From Croceibacterium salegens (GTDB lineage Bacteria; Pseudomonadota; Alphaproteobacteria; Sphingomonadales; Sphingomonadaceae): a stretch of 64,000 nt of DNA. The position numbers were made by a program, and so were the translations under genes. Of the stretch, positions 22,577 through 30,462 are shown piece by piece. How positions within the stretch are numbered: position 1 is the first letter of the stretch; each line of letters opens with the position of its first letter. The stretch covers positions 62,001 to 126,000 of the forward strand of contig NZ_WTYM01000057.1 of NCBI RefSeq assembly GCF_009827435.1, in the 5' to 3' direction. The notes under the pieces are model-generated. The model saw only the letters and a list, made by a program, of their open reading frames with translations, was not told the origin of the DNA and did no database searches.

Positions 22577-23494
22577 GTGACAAACGAAAGCAGGGGCATG
22601 ACCAGGAGCCAGGAAGGCGCGGCCAGTACCTTCAGCGGATACCTCATACTGCTCGTCTTGCTGGTGGCGGTGGTGCTCGCGTGGTTCCTCATCAGGAGCG
22701 CGGTGCCGGGCGAGTACGCCACCAAGGCAGCCAAGCTGGCCTTCGCCGGCACGATCCTCGGGTCGATCGGAATTGTCGGCCTGGTGCTCGCCGGATTCTA
22801 CATGATCCAGCCCAACCAGGCGGCGGTGATCACGCTGTTCGGGTCCTACAAGGGCACCGACCGCACCCAGGGACTGCGCTGGATCTGGCCGTGGATGGGC
22901 AAGCGCAAGCTTTCGGTCCGCGCGCACAACGTCCATTCCGACCGGGTCAAGATCAACGACCTGCGCGGCAACCCGATCGACGTCGCCTGCAACGTCGTGT
23001 GGCGCGTCGCCGATACCGCGCAGGCGGTGTTCGACGTCGACGACTACAAGGCGTTCGTCGAAATCCAGATCGAAGCGGGACTGCGCACTGTCGGCGCGCG
23101 CCATCCTTACGACGACATGAGCGAGGATGACCTGACAACCTTGCGCGGCAGCGCCGAGGTCGTCGCAAGCGAACTGCGCGCCGAACTCAACGAACGGCTT
23201 CACGTCGCCGGGATCGAGGTCGACGAGGCGGGCCTGACCCACCTCGCCTACGCCCCGGAAATCGCCGGGGCCATGCTCCGCCGCCAGCAGGCCGAAGCGG
23301 TCATCGCCGCGCGCGCCAAGCTGGTCATGGGTGCGGTCTCGATGGTGCAGATGGCGCTCGACAAGCTGAGCGAGGACGACATCGTCCACCTCGACGACGA
23401 GCGTCGCGCCAGCATGGTCTCGAACCTGATGGTCGTGCTGTGCGGCGAGCGCGACGTGAACCCGGTGGTCAACGCAGGCTCGCTCTACACCTGA
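22577..23494 (+). CDS. SPFH (stomatin/prohibitin-like) domain membrane protein
   Basis: A 305-residue protein. Two hydrophobic helices at about residues 20-42 and 57-79 anchor it in the inner membrane. They lead into an SPFH/Band 7 domain starting at [18 protein letters not shown], with [18 protein letters not shown] and [20 protein letters not shown], and a helical C-terminal region. Family members form ring-like membrane scaffolds linked to proteases or microdomains; the partner here is unknown. The GTG at 22577 is supported by AAAAGGAG at good spacing. The next two small genes follow within 11 bases, so all three form an operon. Confidence 0.88.
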   Translation: MTNESRGMTRSQEGAASTFSGYLILLVLLVAVVLAWFLIRSAVPGEYATKAAKLAFAGTILGSIGIVGLVLAGFYMIQPNQAAVITLFGSYKGTDRTQGLRWIWPWMGKRKLSVRAHNVHSDRVKINDLRGNPIDVACNVVWRVADTAQAVFDVDDYKAFVEIQIEAGLRTVGARHPYDDMSEDDLTTLRGSAEVVASELRAELNERLHVAGIEVDEAGLTHLAYAPEIAGAMLRRQQAEAVIAARAKLVMGAVSMVQMALDKLSEDDIVHLDDERRASMVSNLMVVLCGERDVNPVVNAGSLYT

Positions 23495-23504
23495 GGACGA
23501 GCCG

Positions 23505-23708
23505 GTGCCGCGCGACAAGAAGGCCTTTCCCCTGCGGCTCGATCCCGCGCTCCACGCGGCGATCGAGCGGCTGGCGGCACAGGATTTCCGATCGGTCAAC
23601 GCCGAGCTGGAAGTCCTGCTGCGCGAGGCGCTGGAGCGGCGCGGGGTAAAGGTTCCACGGCCGGACCCGCCACGGCGCGGGAGGCCTCCCAAGAATGACG
23701 AGGAGTAA
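23505..23708 (+). CDS. Arc-like ribbon-helix-helix DNA-binding protein
   Basis: A 67-residue protein. The segment KAFPLRLDPALHAAIERLA followed by FRSVNAELEVLLREALERR is the strand-helix-helix pattern of an Arc/MetJ-type domain, as in small repressors and antitoxins. A basic, proline-rich tail ends in acidic residues. The start is GTG at 23505, 10 bases after the SPFH stop. No toxin-like gene is adjacent, so an antitoxin role is not supported. It may repress its own operon, but that is inference. Confidence 0.75.
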   Translation: MPRDKKAFPLRLDPALHAAIERLAAQDFRSVNAELEVLLREALERRGVKVPRPDPPRRGRPPKNDEE

Positions 23709-23712
23709 GACG

Positions 23713-23856
23713 ATGATTGTCGTACCGACGGTGGCCGCACAGGCCGAAGCCAAGGCGAAGAAGCCGGGCGAAGGCGACCAGCCGCACTTCGTGCTGACGA
23801 TCCTTTCGGCCATCGTGCTGGTGATCGGACTGGGACTGATCGCCGCCTCGCTGTGA
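23713..23856 (+). CDS. 47-residue single-pass membrane microprotein
   Basis: This ORF starts at ATG 23713, 4 bases after the ribbon-helix-helix gene stop, with AGGAG upstream inside the previous gene. It encodes a Lys/Ala/Glu-rich N-terminal half, then a hydrophobic helix (FVLTILSAIVLVIGLGLIAA). The helix and tight spacing argue that it is expressed with the SPFH protein and may sit with it in the membrane. No family is recognised. Confidence 0.6.
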   Translation: MIVVPTVAAQAEAKAKKPGEGDQPHFVLTILSAIVLVIGLGLIAASL

Positions 23857-23911
23857 ACGGTGCGCACCAAATCTTCGCGATGCGTTAACCCTCTTTCGAT
23901 ATCGCGGGCGC

Positions 23912-24901
23912 ATGGAACTCGCCGCCCAGCCTCCGCTTCACCGGCCTTCGTTGCTCTTGCTGGGCGCGGTTGCCGTGCTGGCTGTGGCCGCGATCCCGCT
24001 GAGCGCGCTGTTCGCGCAATCCGCTCCCGCCACCGCTCCCTTCACCGTCGTCGAGACCGGCCAGGGCTTCGCCCGCCTGCAGGACGCGGTCGACGCGATC
24101 GGCAACGGCAAGGGCTCGATCGCCATCGTGCCCGGCACGATCCGCCAGTGCGCGGTCCAGAGCGGTGGAGACATTTCCTACCTCGCGGTCGATCCCGGCA
24201 AGTCGGTGTTCGACGGCGTGACCTGCGAAGGCAAGGCGGCGCTCGTGCTGCGCGGCCGTTCGGCCGACGTCGCCGGCCTCGTGTTCCAGAACATGGCCGT
24301 GCCCGATTACAACGGCGCCGGCATCCGCCTCGAAGCCGGGAACCTGACGGTCGCACAGAGCTGGTTCCACGACAGCCAGCAGGGCATCCTCACCGGGGCC
24401 AACCCGCAGAGCCGGCTGGTGATCGACAGCTCGACCTTCACCCGCCTCGGCAACTGCGAGGATTCGTCAGGCTGCGCGCACTCGATCTACACCGGCGAAA
24501 TCGCCCAGCTCCGCGTCACCCGCAGCCGCTTCGAGGAAGGCAGCGGCGGGCATTACCTGAAGAGCCGCGCCAAGCGCGTCGACGTGGCGAGTTCGAGCTT
24601 CGACGATGCCCGCGGCCACGGCACCAACTACATGATCGACCTGCCCAACGGGGCTACCGGCCAGATCAGCAACAACTGGTTCGTGCAGGGCAAGGACAAG
24701 GAAAACTGGTCGGCGTTCATCGCGGTCGCCGCTGAAGGCCGCGAGCAGACCAGCGCCGGGCTGTATATCGTCGGCAACGACGCCCGCCTCGCGCCGGGCA
24801 TCCAGCGCAGCACCGCCTTCGTCGCCGACTGGTCGGGCGACAAGCTCAACCTCGGCGCAAACGCGCTCGGCCCGGGCCTCGCCAGCTTCGAAAAGCGCTA
24901 G
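23912..24901 (+). CDS. Exported right-handed parallel beta-helix protein
   Basis: A 329-residue protein with an N-terminal signal or anchor helix (PSLLLLGAVAVLAVAAIPLSALF). The rest shows successive beta-helix coils: FARLQDAVDAI, GVTCEGKAALVLRG, AGLVFQNMAVPDYNGAGI, LTVAQSWFHDSQQGIL, LVIDSSTFTRLG, LRVTRSRFEEGSGGHYLKS and GQISNNWFVQG. This pattern is shared by carbohydrate-acting and surface beta-helix proteins (Beta_helix/NosD-like). Catalytic residues cannot be assigned. It follows the SPFH operon by 55 bases on the same strand but may have its own promoter. Confidence 0.75.
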   Translation: MELAAQPPLHRPSLLLLGAVAVLAVAAIPLSALFAQSAPATAPFTVVETGQGFARLQDAVDAIGNGKGSIAIVPGTIRQCAVQSGGDISYLAVDPGKSVFDGVTCEGKAALVLRGRSADVAGLVFQNMAVPDYNGAGIRLEAGNLTVAQSWFHDSQQGILTGANPQSRLVIDSSTFTRLGNCEDSSGCAHSIYTGEIAQLRVTRSRFEEGSGGHYLKSRAKRVDVASSSFDDARGHGTNYMIDLPNGATGQISNNWFVQGKDKENWSAFIAVAAEGREQTSAGLYIVGNDARLAPGIQRSTAFVADWSGDKLNLGANALGPGLASFEKR

Positions 24902-24942
24902 ACGGCCGGAGTTCCGCAGAAGCACACGCGGCTTAATACCTC

Positions 24943-25236
24943 TCAGGCCGAGGCGTCCTCGTCGTTGTGTTCGGATTCCTCCTCGTCGGCATCGTCTTCC
25001 GGATCATCGCCTTCATCGTCGGCGGCGACCTCGGTAACGCCCCAGGCATTGTCGCCGTCGAAGCCGCTGCAGGTTACCACGACGGGGCCCGGATCGAGGT
25101 CCGAAGTGTCGAATTCCTCGACCTCGTTCTCGGTGTCGTCCTCTTCGGTTGTGAACAGCAGGCACTGCTCTTCGCCGCCGCCTTCGAGGAGAAGGAGGAA
25201 TTTCCCGTCCTCGTCGATCCTGCCGTAAAGTTCCAT
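24943..25236 (-). CDS. Small acidic cytoplasmic protein, unknown
   Basis: A 97-residue ORF starting MELYGRIDEDGKFLLLLEGG. The first 70 residues look like a compact beta-rich domain (VVVTCSGFDGDNAWGVTEV). The last 25 are almost all Asp and Glu. No signal peptide or membrane helix is present. It stands alone between convergent neighbours. I recognise no family; the coding call relies on composition and an acceptable start. Confidence 0.55.
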   Translation of the reverse strand: MELYGRIDEDGKFLLLLEGGGEEQCLLFTTEEDDTENEVEEFDTSDLDPGPVVVTCSGFDGDNAWGVTEVAADDEGDDPEDDADEEESEHNDEDASA

Positions 25237-25356
25237 GTAACGTAACTCCTGGACTCGGCCGGCCGAACGATTCGGCCGGACAGGCAGGTTGTGACGTGGT
25301 GGTGGGTCAGGCCGATGAAGCTTCCGTGAAACCGTCTGTCACAGAAGGGCCGGCGA

Positions 25357-25857
25357 TCAGCCGAAGGCGCTGGGGTAAGTGACCGTGCCTTGCGGCGCCG
25401 GTCCCCTGAACACGATGCGCTGGAAGAATTCGGGCGGCGGGCCGGGATAAACCAGCGCAGGGTCGTGTTCGAAGCCGAAGCGGCCATAGAACGCAGGATC
25501 GCCAAGCACGACGCAGCCGTCCCAGTCGCGCCTGACGGCTTCCAGCCCGTGCGCGACGAGCGCGCCGCCGATGCCCTGGCGGCGCCATTTCGGGAGCACG
25601 GACAGCGGCCCGAGCCCGAGCCACCGGCGGTGCTCGCCATCGATCCGCACTTCGCTGAACAGGACATGCCCGACGATGCGCTTGAAGCTCGCCACTGCAA
25701 CCAACGAGGCCTCGGTCTCGCGCGCTGCCACCAGCTTGCCGTAGATTGCCGCCTCGCGGCCGCTGGCATGCGGTGCGTCGGCGAAGGCGCCCGAGATGAT
25801 GCGCGGGATGCGCAACTGGTCCATCCCCTGTTCGCCGCGGATCGTGATGCCCTTCAC
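25357..25857 (-). CDS. GNAT family N-acetyltransferase
   Basis: A 166-residue acetyltransferase. The acetyl-CoA loop is in LPKWRRQGIGGALVAHGLE (Q/R-x-x-G-x-G/A), preceded by GLGPLSVLP and followed by VVLGDPAFYGRFGFE, the pattern of the YhbS-like subgroup. The GTG start at 25857 overlaps the ribA stop by 4 bases (GTGA), so it is probably translated by coupling. The substrate is unknown. It is the last gene of an xth-ribA-GNAT run. Confidence 0.85.
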   Translation of the reverse strand: MKGITIRGEQGMDQLRIPRIISGAFADAPHASGREAAIYGKLVAARETEASLVAVASFKRIVGHVLFSEVRIDGEHRRWLGLGPLSVLPKWRRQGIGGALVAHGLEAVRRDWDGCVVLGDPAFYGRFGFEHDPALVYPGPPPEFFQRIVFRGPAPQGTVTYPSAFG

Positions 25858-26915
25858 AGCAGGTGCCCTGCCTCGTCGCGCTTGGTGGTGAGGTAACGCG
25901 CGTTGTGCGGATTGGCCGGCAGCGCATGCGGCACGCGTTCCGCCACCGTCACCCCCGCCGCCTCGAACGCGGCGACCTTGGCCGGGTTGTTGGTCATCAG
26001 CCGGATCGTGCGAACGCCGAGCAGATCGAGCATCCGTGCGGCGACCGGGAAATCGCGCGCCTCTTCCGGAAGGCCGAGGCGGCGGTTGGCCTCGAGCGTG
26101 TCGAAGCCCTGGTCTTGCAGGCGATAGGCACGCAGCTTGTTGACGAGGCCGATGCCCCGCCCTTCCTGGCGCAGGTAGAGCAGCACGCCCCAGCCGCCGT
26201 TCGCGGCCTCCTCGGCCATGGCCGCCAGCGCGGCGTCGAGCTGCGGGCCGCAGTCGCACTTGAGGCTGCCGAACACGTCGCCGGTCAGGCATTCCGAATG
26301 CAGGCGGACCAGCGGCAGGCGCTCGGCGCTGCGTTTGCCGATAACCAGCGCGACGTGCTCGCGCATGTCGTCGGGACTGCGGAAGGCGACGACCTCGCTT
26401 TCCTCGCTGGCGAAGGCGGGAAGCTTCGCACGCGTTGCGATGGCGAGCCGCGAAGTGTCGCGCCATGCGGCGAGGTCCTCGACCGACACCGCGACGGCGG
26501 CTTCGGCGGGTTCGGGTGCGACGAGGAAGGCGGGAAGGATCCCGGCGAGAAGCGCCAGTTCCATCGCCGCTTCGGCCTCTTCGCGCCACGCCAGCGCCTC
26601 GGCGCGGAACGGGCCCTTGAGCGGGGCATCGAGATCGAGCGCCGGGTCGGCGATCGGGCGTGCGGCGGCGAGATCGATCGGATCGGCGGCGCGAATCAGC
26701 ACCGGGGCGTGCGGGTCGGCCGCCTCGCGCTGGTTGGCAAGCTTGAGCGTGGCGGCGCGGGCCGCGGATATGAGTGCGAGGTTCGACTGCGCCGCAGCGG
26801 GAAGCGCCGTCTCGACCGGCAGCAGCACCGGTCCCGTGCCGACCTGCAACGGCCAGCCATGGCGCAAAGCGTCGATCGCCTGCGCCGCGCGCCGGGAGGG
26901 CGCCAGCTGGCTCAG
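25854..26915 (-). CDS. ribA: GTP cyclohydrolase II
   Basis: The first enzyme of riboflavin synthesis, about 353 residues, with a family-specific N-terminal region (to about residue 160) before the catalytic domain. Zinc ligands are in LHSECLTGDVFGSLKCDCGPQ and active-site residues in YLRQEGRGIGLVNKLRAY; the C-terminal NNPAKVAAFEAAGV is also typical. The start is hard to choose. No ATG, GTG or TTG lies between the upstream stop and a TTG at 26867. A CTG at 26915 overlaps the xth stop as CTGA and has GGAG 8 bases upstream, giving the N-terminus LSQLAPSRRAAQAIDALRHG. The TTG would give a protein 16 residues shorter. Confidence 0.9.
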   Translation of the reverse strand: MSQLAPSRRAAQAIDALRHGWPLQVGTGPVLLPVETALPAAAQSNLALISAARAATLKLANQREAADPHAPVLIRAADPIDLAAARPIADPALDLDAPLKGPFRAEALAWREEAEAAMELALLAGILPAFLVAPEPAEAAVAVSVEDLAAWRDTSRLAIATRAKLPAFASEESEVVAFRSPDDMREHVALVIGKRSAERLPLVRLHSECLTGDVFGSLKCDCGPQLDAALAAMAEEAANGGWGVLLYLRQEGRGIGLVNKLRAYRLQDQGFDTLEANRRLGLPEEARDFPVAARMLDLLGVRTIRLMTNNPAKVAAFEAAGVTVAERVPHALPANPHNARYLTTKRDEAGHLL

Positions 26916-27703
26916 AGGTCGAGCTCCGTCACGATCGGCACATGGTCGCTCGGCTGTTCCCAGCGCCGGGTTTCCTCGACGAAGCGGTAGCTCTTCGCCT
27001 GCGGCGCAAGGTCTGGGCTGGCCCAGATGTGGTCGAGCCGCCGCCCCTGGTCCTTCTGCCGCCAGTAGCTGCGGTACGACCACCACGAATAATTGCGCTC
27101 CGGCGCGGGGATGAAGGTCCGGCCGATGTCCTGCCAGTCGTGCGCCGCCTGCAGCGTGCCCAGCGTCTCGACTTCGACCGGCGTGTGGCTGACGACCTTG
27201 AGCAGCGCCTTGTGGTCGTAGACGTCGCATTCGAGCGGGGCGATGTTGAAGTCGCCGACCAGCAGCGCCGGGTAGTCGACCTTCTCCGACCAGCGGGTCA
27301 TGCGTTCGAGAAAGTCGAGCTTCTGGCCGAACTTGGGATTGGCCTCGCGGTCGGCAATGTCGCCGCCGGCGGGGATGTAGACGTTCTCGAGCACCAGCCC
27401 CTTGCCGGCGCCCTGCAGCTCGACACCGACATGGCGCGCTTCGCCGTTGTCCTGCCAGTCGTGGCGCGAGAACTCGGTGAAGGGCACTTTGCTGACCGTG
27501 GCGACGCCGTGGTAGCCCTTCTGCCCGTGGATCGCCTGGTGGGTGTAGCCGATGTCGGCCAGCGCCTTCGCCGGGAACTGGTGCGCCTGGCACTTGATCT
27601 CCTGCAGGCACAGCACGTCGGGCTGCTCCTGCTCGGCAAATTTGACGACCTGGTCGATCCTGAGGCGAACCGAGTTGATGTTCCAGCTGGCTATCGAAAT
27701 CAT
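26912..27703 (-). CDS. xth: Exodeoxyribonuclease III
   Basis: A 263-residue AP endonuclease/3'-5' exonuclease of the ExoIII family used in base excision repair. Catalytic and metal motifs are all visible: SWNINSVRLR, DVLCLQEIKCQ, LLVGDFNIAPLECDVYD, GRRLDHIWASPDL and the final SDHVPIVTEL. The length is normal. The ATG at 27703 begins MISIASWNINS. Its stop overlaps the likely ribA start, and a strong bidirectional stem-loop lies upstream at 27761. Confidence 0.95.
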   Translation of the reverse strand: MISIASWNINSVRLRIDQVVKFAEQEQPDVLCLQEIKCQAHQFPAKALADIGYTHQAIHGQKGYHGVATVSKVPFTEFSRHDWQDNGEARHVGVELQGAGKGLVLENVYIPAGGDIADREANPKFGQKLDFLERMTRWSEKVDYPALLVGDFNIAPLECDVYDHKALLKVVSHTPVEVETLGTLQAAHDWQDIGRTFIPAPERNYSWWSYRSYWRQKDQGRRLDHIWASPDLAPQAKSYRFVEETRRWEQPSDHVPIVTELDL

Positions 27704-27760
27704 GGCGCTGGATTAGGGAGCGCGGCGCGGGGCGGCAAGGCGCAGTCCCACAATAAAAAA

Positions 27761-27796
27761 CCCCCACCGCGGGGGCATTGCGGTGGGGGTTCGTTT
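27761..27796. terminator. Bidirectional intrinsic terminator
   Basis: A perfect 10-bp stem (CCCCCACCGC / GCGGTGGGGG, 9-base loop) is preceded by AAAAAA and followed by TTCGTTTT. It can terminate in either direction. On the minus strand it would end transcripts coming from lolA before the xth gene. The rest of the 27797-27964 gap holds no gene I can support. Confidence 0.85.
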
Positions 27797-27964
27797 TGAG
27801 CGTTCGTCACGCTTACACAAGCCGGCGTTTTCGAGGCTGGGGCAACAGGGGGGAAACCCGCCTCCACCGACTTGATGGGTTAACCCTAAGCCCGAATGGC
27901 TTGCTGCCTCATGAATGGCCCGTCGCAGTTTGTCGCACGACGGAGCCAAATGCCGCCGAACCGT

Positions 27965-28636
27965 TCAGCCCGGGCGACGAGACGAGCGTCGTGGGTCGCG
28001 AAACTTGAACGCGGAATCCGGCACCGCGACGCCGTATTTCTGGTTCGTCAGCCGCACGACGGTGCGCTGGTTCTGCGCGTCGATCTGGACCCAGTTGGCC
28101 AGTTCCAGTCCGCCCGGGGCCGCGGCGTTCTTGATCATGATCGCGGTGAAAATGCCGTATTCCGGCTTTTTCGGATCCTTGACCTCGACGCTGAACACGT
28201 TGGGATTGCCGGTCGGAATCAGCTTGCCGTACTTCTTCACGTCGCGGCTCGGGTCGAGCAGCGCGCCAAGCGGCGAGTTCTTGATCGGGTAGCGCTGGAC
28301 CTGGTTGACCTCGTAGTCGACGAAGGTCAACGAGCTGCCGTCCGACACTACGAGCATGTTCGTGCCCTTGGCGTATTCGAAGCGGATCTTGCCCGGGTTC
28401 TTGAGCGTCAGTTCGCCGCGCAGGGTCCGGCCCGACCGGTCAGTTTGGGTGAAATCGGCCTTGAGCGTCGAAATCCCGCGCAGCGCGGCGACGACCTGGT
28501 CGAGCTGCGTCGAATCGTCCGCGGCAACGGCAGGCATCGCCGGGGCGAGCAGCGCGGTGGCAGGCAGGGCAACGGCAAGCACGCCGGCAATCGCGGCGTG
28601 CAGCGGCTTACGGGTGAAATAGGTCAAGTGTGTCAT
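27965..28636 (-). CDS. lolA: Outer membrane lipoprotein carrier protein LolA
   Basis: A 223-residue periplasmic chaperone that takes lipoproteins from the LolCDE complex to the outer membrane. The signal peptide ends near MPAVAADDS (about residue 41). The LolA fold shows in LKADFTQTDRSGRTLRGEL, NPGKIRFEYAKGTNMLVVSD, VDYEVNQVQRYPIKNSPLGALLD and the C-terminal NAAAPGGLELANWVQIDAQNQ. The ATG at 28636 gives the signal peptide; upstream in-frame sequence is noncoding. Confidence 0.9.
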   Translation of the reverse strand: MTHLTYFTRKPLHAAIAGVLAVALPATALLAPAMPAVAADDSTQLDQVVAALRGISTLKADFTQTDRSGRTLRGELTLKNPGKIRFEYAKGTNMLVVSDGSSLTFVDYEVNQVQRYPIKNSPLGALLDPSRDVKKYGKLIPTGNPNVFSVEVKDPKKPEYGIFTAIMIKNAAAPGGLELANWVQIDAQNQRTVVRLTNQKYGVAVPDSAFKFRDPRRSSRRPG

Positions 28637-28701
28637 GCTCCCGAATATCGATACGGGGCATTGAACCGGCTGTGAACCCTTGGGGTTCCCGCCGTTCAGG
28701 A

Positions 28702-28869
28702 TCACTTGATCTTGGCTTCCTTGAACTCGACGTGCTTCTTCGCAACCGGGTCGTACTTGCGGAAGGACATCTTCTCGGTCTGGTTGCGCGGGTTCTTCTT
28801 CGTCACGTAGAAGAAACCGGTGTCGGCCGTCGAGTTGAGCCGGATCTTGATGGTTGCGGGCTTCGCCAT
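28702..28869 (-). CDS. rpmG: 50S ribosomal protein L33
   Basis: The 55-residue L33 protein ([40 protein letters not shown]). It is the alphaproteobacterial form without the zinc-binding cysteines. It is monocistronic here, between lolA and a large palindromic repeat. Confidence 0.96.
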   Translation of the reverse strand: MAKPATIKIRLNSTADTGFFYVTKKNPRNQTEKMSFRKYDPVAKKHVEFKEAKIK

Positions 28870-28987
28870 CGTTCTATTCCCAAATCTGTCGTGAGGGCAG
28901 CGAGCCCCGAAATACCAAGGGCGGCACGCATGGCCGCCCATCCGGGCGCGCCATTGCGTCAGGCGAGGGCAAAAGTCAAGGCAAACC

Positions 28988-29137
28988 GGTCCTTCGAGAC
29001 GGGCCTTCGACCCTTCGACAAGCTCAGGGGCTCAGTCCCTCCTCAGGATGAGCGGAACTGAACAGAACCCCGCTCATCCTGAGGAGCGGCTGAGGAGGCG
29101 ACGTGGCCGCCGTCCCGAAGACGCGTCTCGAAGGACC
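28988..29137. repeat. 150-bp palindromic intergenic repeat (GCTCATCCTGAGGAG family)
   Basis: Outer arms GGTCCTTCGAGACG (28988-29001) and its complement (29124-29137) enclose inner arms CCTCAGGATGAGCGG (29041-29055) and CCGCTCATCCTGAGG (29070-29084). The whole unit folds as one long hairpin. This sequence type is widely scattered in alphaproteobacterial intergenic regions (recollection, not searched). The right arm reaches the first base of the arfB stop codon. Confidence 0.8.
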
Positions 29138-29547
29138 TACCACTCCACCTTGCCGCGATTGGCCTTCACGGTGCCGCGCGCCTTCTTCGACTTGATGCGC
29201 TGTTCCTTGCCGACCCGGTTGAGCCGCGACTTGGCGCGCGGCTTGGGCGCGACGTGGGCCTGCTCTACCAGTGCGGCGAGCCGGTCGCGGGCATCCTCGC
29301 GATTGGCCTCCTGCGTACGGAAGCTGCGCGCGGTGAGGACGATCTCGCCGGCGTTGGTCATTCGGCTGCCCGCGAGCCGCTTGAGCCGGGCGTAGACCTG
29401 CGGCTGCAGGCCGATGGCCGTGGCGTCGAGGCGGACCTGCACCGCGGTCGCCACCTTGTTGACGTTTTGCCCGCCGGGGCCGGAAGCGGCGATGAAGCTC
29501 TCTTCGGCCAGCGCGAGCGCGCGGGCCACGGCCTCGTCCTTATTCAT
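29137..29547 (-). CDS. arfB: Peptidyl-tRNA hydrolase ArfB (ribosome rescue)
   Basis: A 136-residue ribosome rescue factor that hydrolyses peptidyl-tRNA on stalled ribosomes. The catalytic GGQ loop is in AASGPGGQNVNKVATAVQ. The C-terminal tail is strongly basic (KSRLNRVGKEQRIKSKKARG), as needed to enter the empty mRNA channel. The ATG at 29547 lies inside the last codons of the upstream pseudouridine synthase gene (8-base overlap). The protein is complete. Confidence 0.93.
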   Translation of the reverse strand: MNKDEAVARALALAEESFIAASGPGGQNVNKVATAVQVRLDATAIGLQPQVYARLKRLAGSRMTNAGEIVLTARSFRTQEANREDARDRLAALVEQAHVAPKPRAKSRLNRVGKEQRIKSKKARGTVKANRGKVEW

Positions 29548-30193
29548 CGCCGAAGCCCAGCGCGGCGAAGTCGGCGGGCAACGGCGCGGTGGCGACGATC
29601 GGGGGCTTGCCCTCGCGCGGCACTTCGAGACCGGCGGCGTGGAGCATCGTGCGCGCCGCGCCCTTCCCGTCGCCATAGACCGGGTCGCCGAGTAGCGGGA
29701 TGCCGATCCCGCTCGCGGCATGGACGCGGATCTGGTGGGTGCGGCCGGTCTCGGGCCGGAATTCGACCAGCGTCCGGCCACCCGATTCGGCCAGCACTTT
29801 CCAATGGGTCAGCGAGGGCTTGCCCTTCTTCGCCGGGATCATCCGCCAGCCCTTCTCGGCGCTGCTGATCTTGCTGAGCGCGAGTTCGACCGTGCCTTCC
29901 TTGTCCTCCGGCACCCCGGCGAGCACGCCGAGGTAGCGTTTTCCCACCTGCCGCTCCTCGAAGGCGCGGGCGAAGCGCTTCAGCGCCTTGGAATTGCGCG
30001 CCAGCAGCAGGCAGCCCGAGGTGTCGGTATCGATCCGGTGCACCGCAATCGGCGCGCGCTGGAAGCCGAGCTTGAGTTCGTCGAGATGGTCTTCGAGCGA
30101 CTTGCCGCCCGCGCGCGGCTTCTCGATCGGCAGCCCCCCCGGCTTGTCGATGACCAGCGCTTCGCCGTCCTCGTAGAGGATCGGGATGGTCAT
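29540..30193 (-). CDS. RluA family pseudouridine synthase
   Basis: A 217-residue RNA pseudouridine synthase. The catalytic Asp is in HRIDTDTSGCLLLARNSKA, followed by KRYLGVLAGVPEDKEGTV and the C-terminal motif RPETGRTHQIRVHAASGIGIPLLGD split across two strands. The lack of an S4 domain suggests a short RluA/TruC-like enzyme acting on tRNA or 23S rRNA; the exact target is not clear. It overlaps both neighbours (arfB downstream, the small membrane gene upstream). Confidence 0.88.
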   Translation of the reverse strand: MTIPILYEDGEALVIDKPGGLPIEKPRAGGKSLEDHLDELKLGFQRAPIAVHRIDTDTSGCLLLARNSKALKRFARAFEERQVGKRYLGVLAGVPEDKEGTVELALSKISSAEKGWRMIPAKKGKPSLTHWKVLAESGGRTLVEFRPETGRTHQIRVHAASGIGIPLLGDPVYGDGKGAARTMLHAAGLEVPREGKPPIVATAPLPADFAALGFGDE

Positions 30194-30462
30194 TGCTCAA
30201 GGTAGCCTTTGAAGATGAGGGTTTCCGCCAGAACCACGACGCCACTGACTGCGAGGCCAAAGAACATGACGAGCAACAAACCTGTTGGCCCGATCCTGCC
30301 GTGGGTCGGACCGAGAATGGCAGCGAGCGACAGGATGTATGCGAGCAGCAGGCATAGCGGAGCCTTGTAGCGCCAGCGCACCCGCGGAAACCGCGAAGCG
30401 AGCAGGGGCAAGCCCACCGACAACGCGATCAGGCTGCCCCAGAATATCCGTCCGGGCGTCAC
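30190..30462 (-). CDS. Small three-helix membrane protein
   Basis: A 90-residue ORF with hydrophobic helices at about 7-24, 33-50 and 60-83 (IFWGSLIALSVGLPLLA, PLCLLLAYILSLAAILG, LLLVMFFGLAVSGVVVLAE). The start is GTG at 30462, overlapping the aminotransferase stop by 4 bases. Its own stop overlaps the pseudouridine synthase start by 4 bases. The two overlaps and membrane character support it as a real gene. No family is recognised. Confidence 0.65.
   Translation of the reverse strand: MTPGRIFWGSLIALSVGLPLLASRFPRVRWRYKAPLCLLLAYILSLAAILGPTHGRIGPTGLLLVMFFGLAVSGVVVLAETLIFKGYLEQ

Noticed and set aside
23505-23708. Antitoxin of a toxin-antitoxin pair
   Set aside because: The ribbon-helix-helix fold allows it, but the neighbours are an SPFH protein and a membrane microprotein, with no toxin-like partner.
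25330-25345. Single CTGTCAC as a Pho box downstream of the GNAT gene
   Set aside because: Only one half-site, no second 7-mer at 11-base spacing, and located after a stop codon.
27797-27964. tmRNA, SRP RNA or 6S RNA in the gap after xth
   Set aside because: I checked for the conserved tmRNA ends and the SRP loop sequence on both strands and found neither. Only the palindrome GGGTTAACCC and the terminator stand out.
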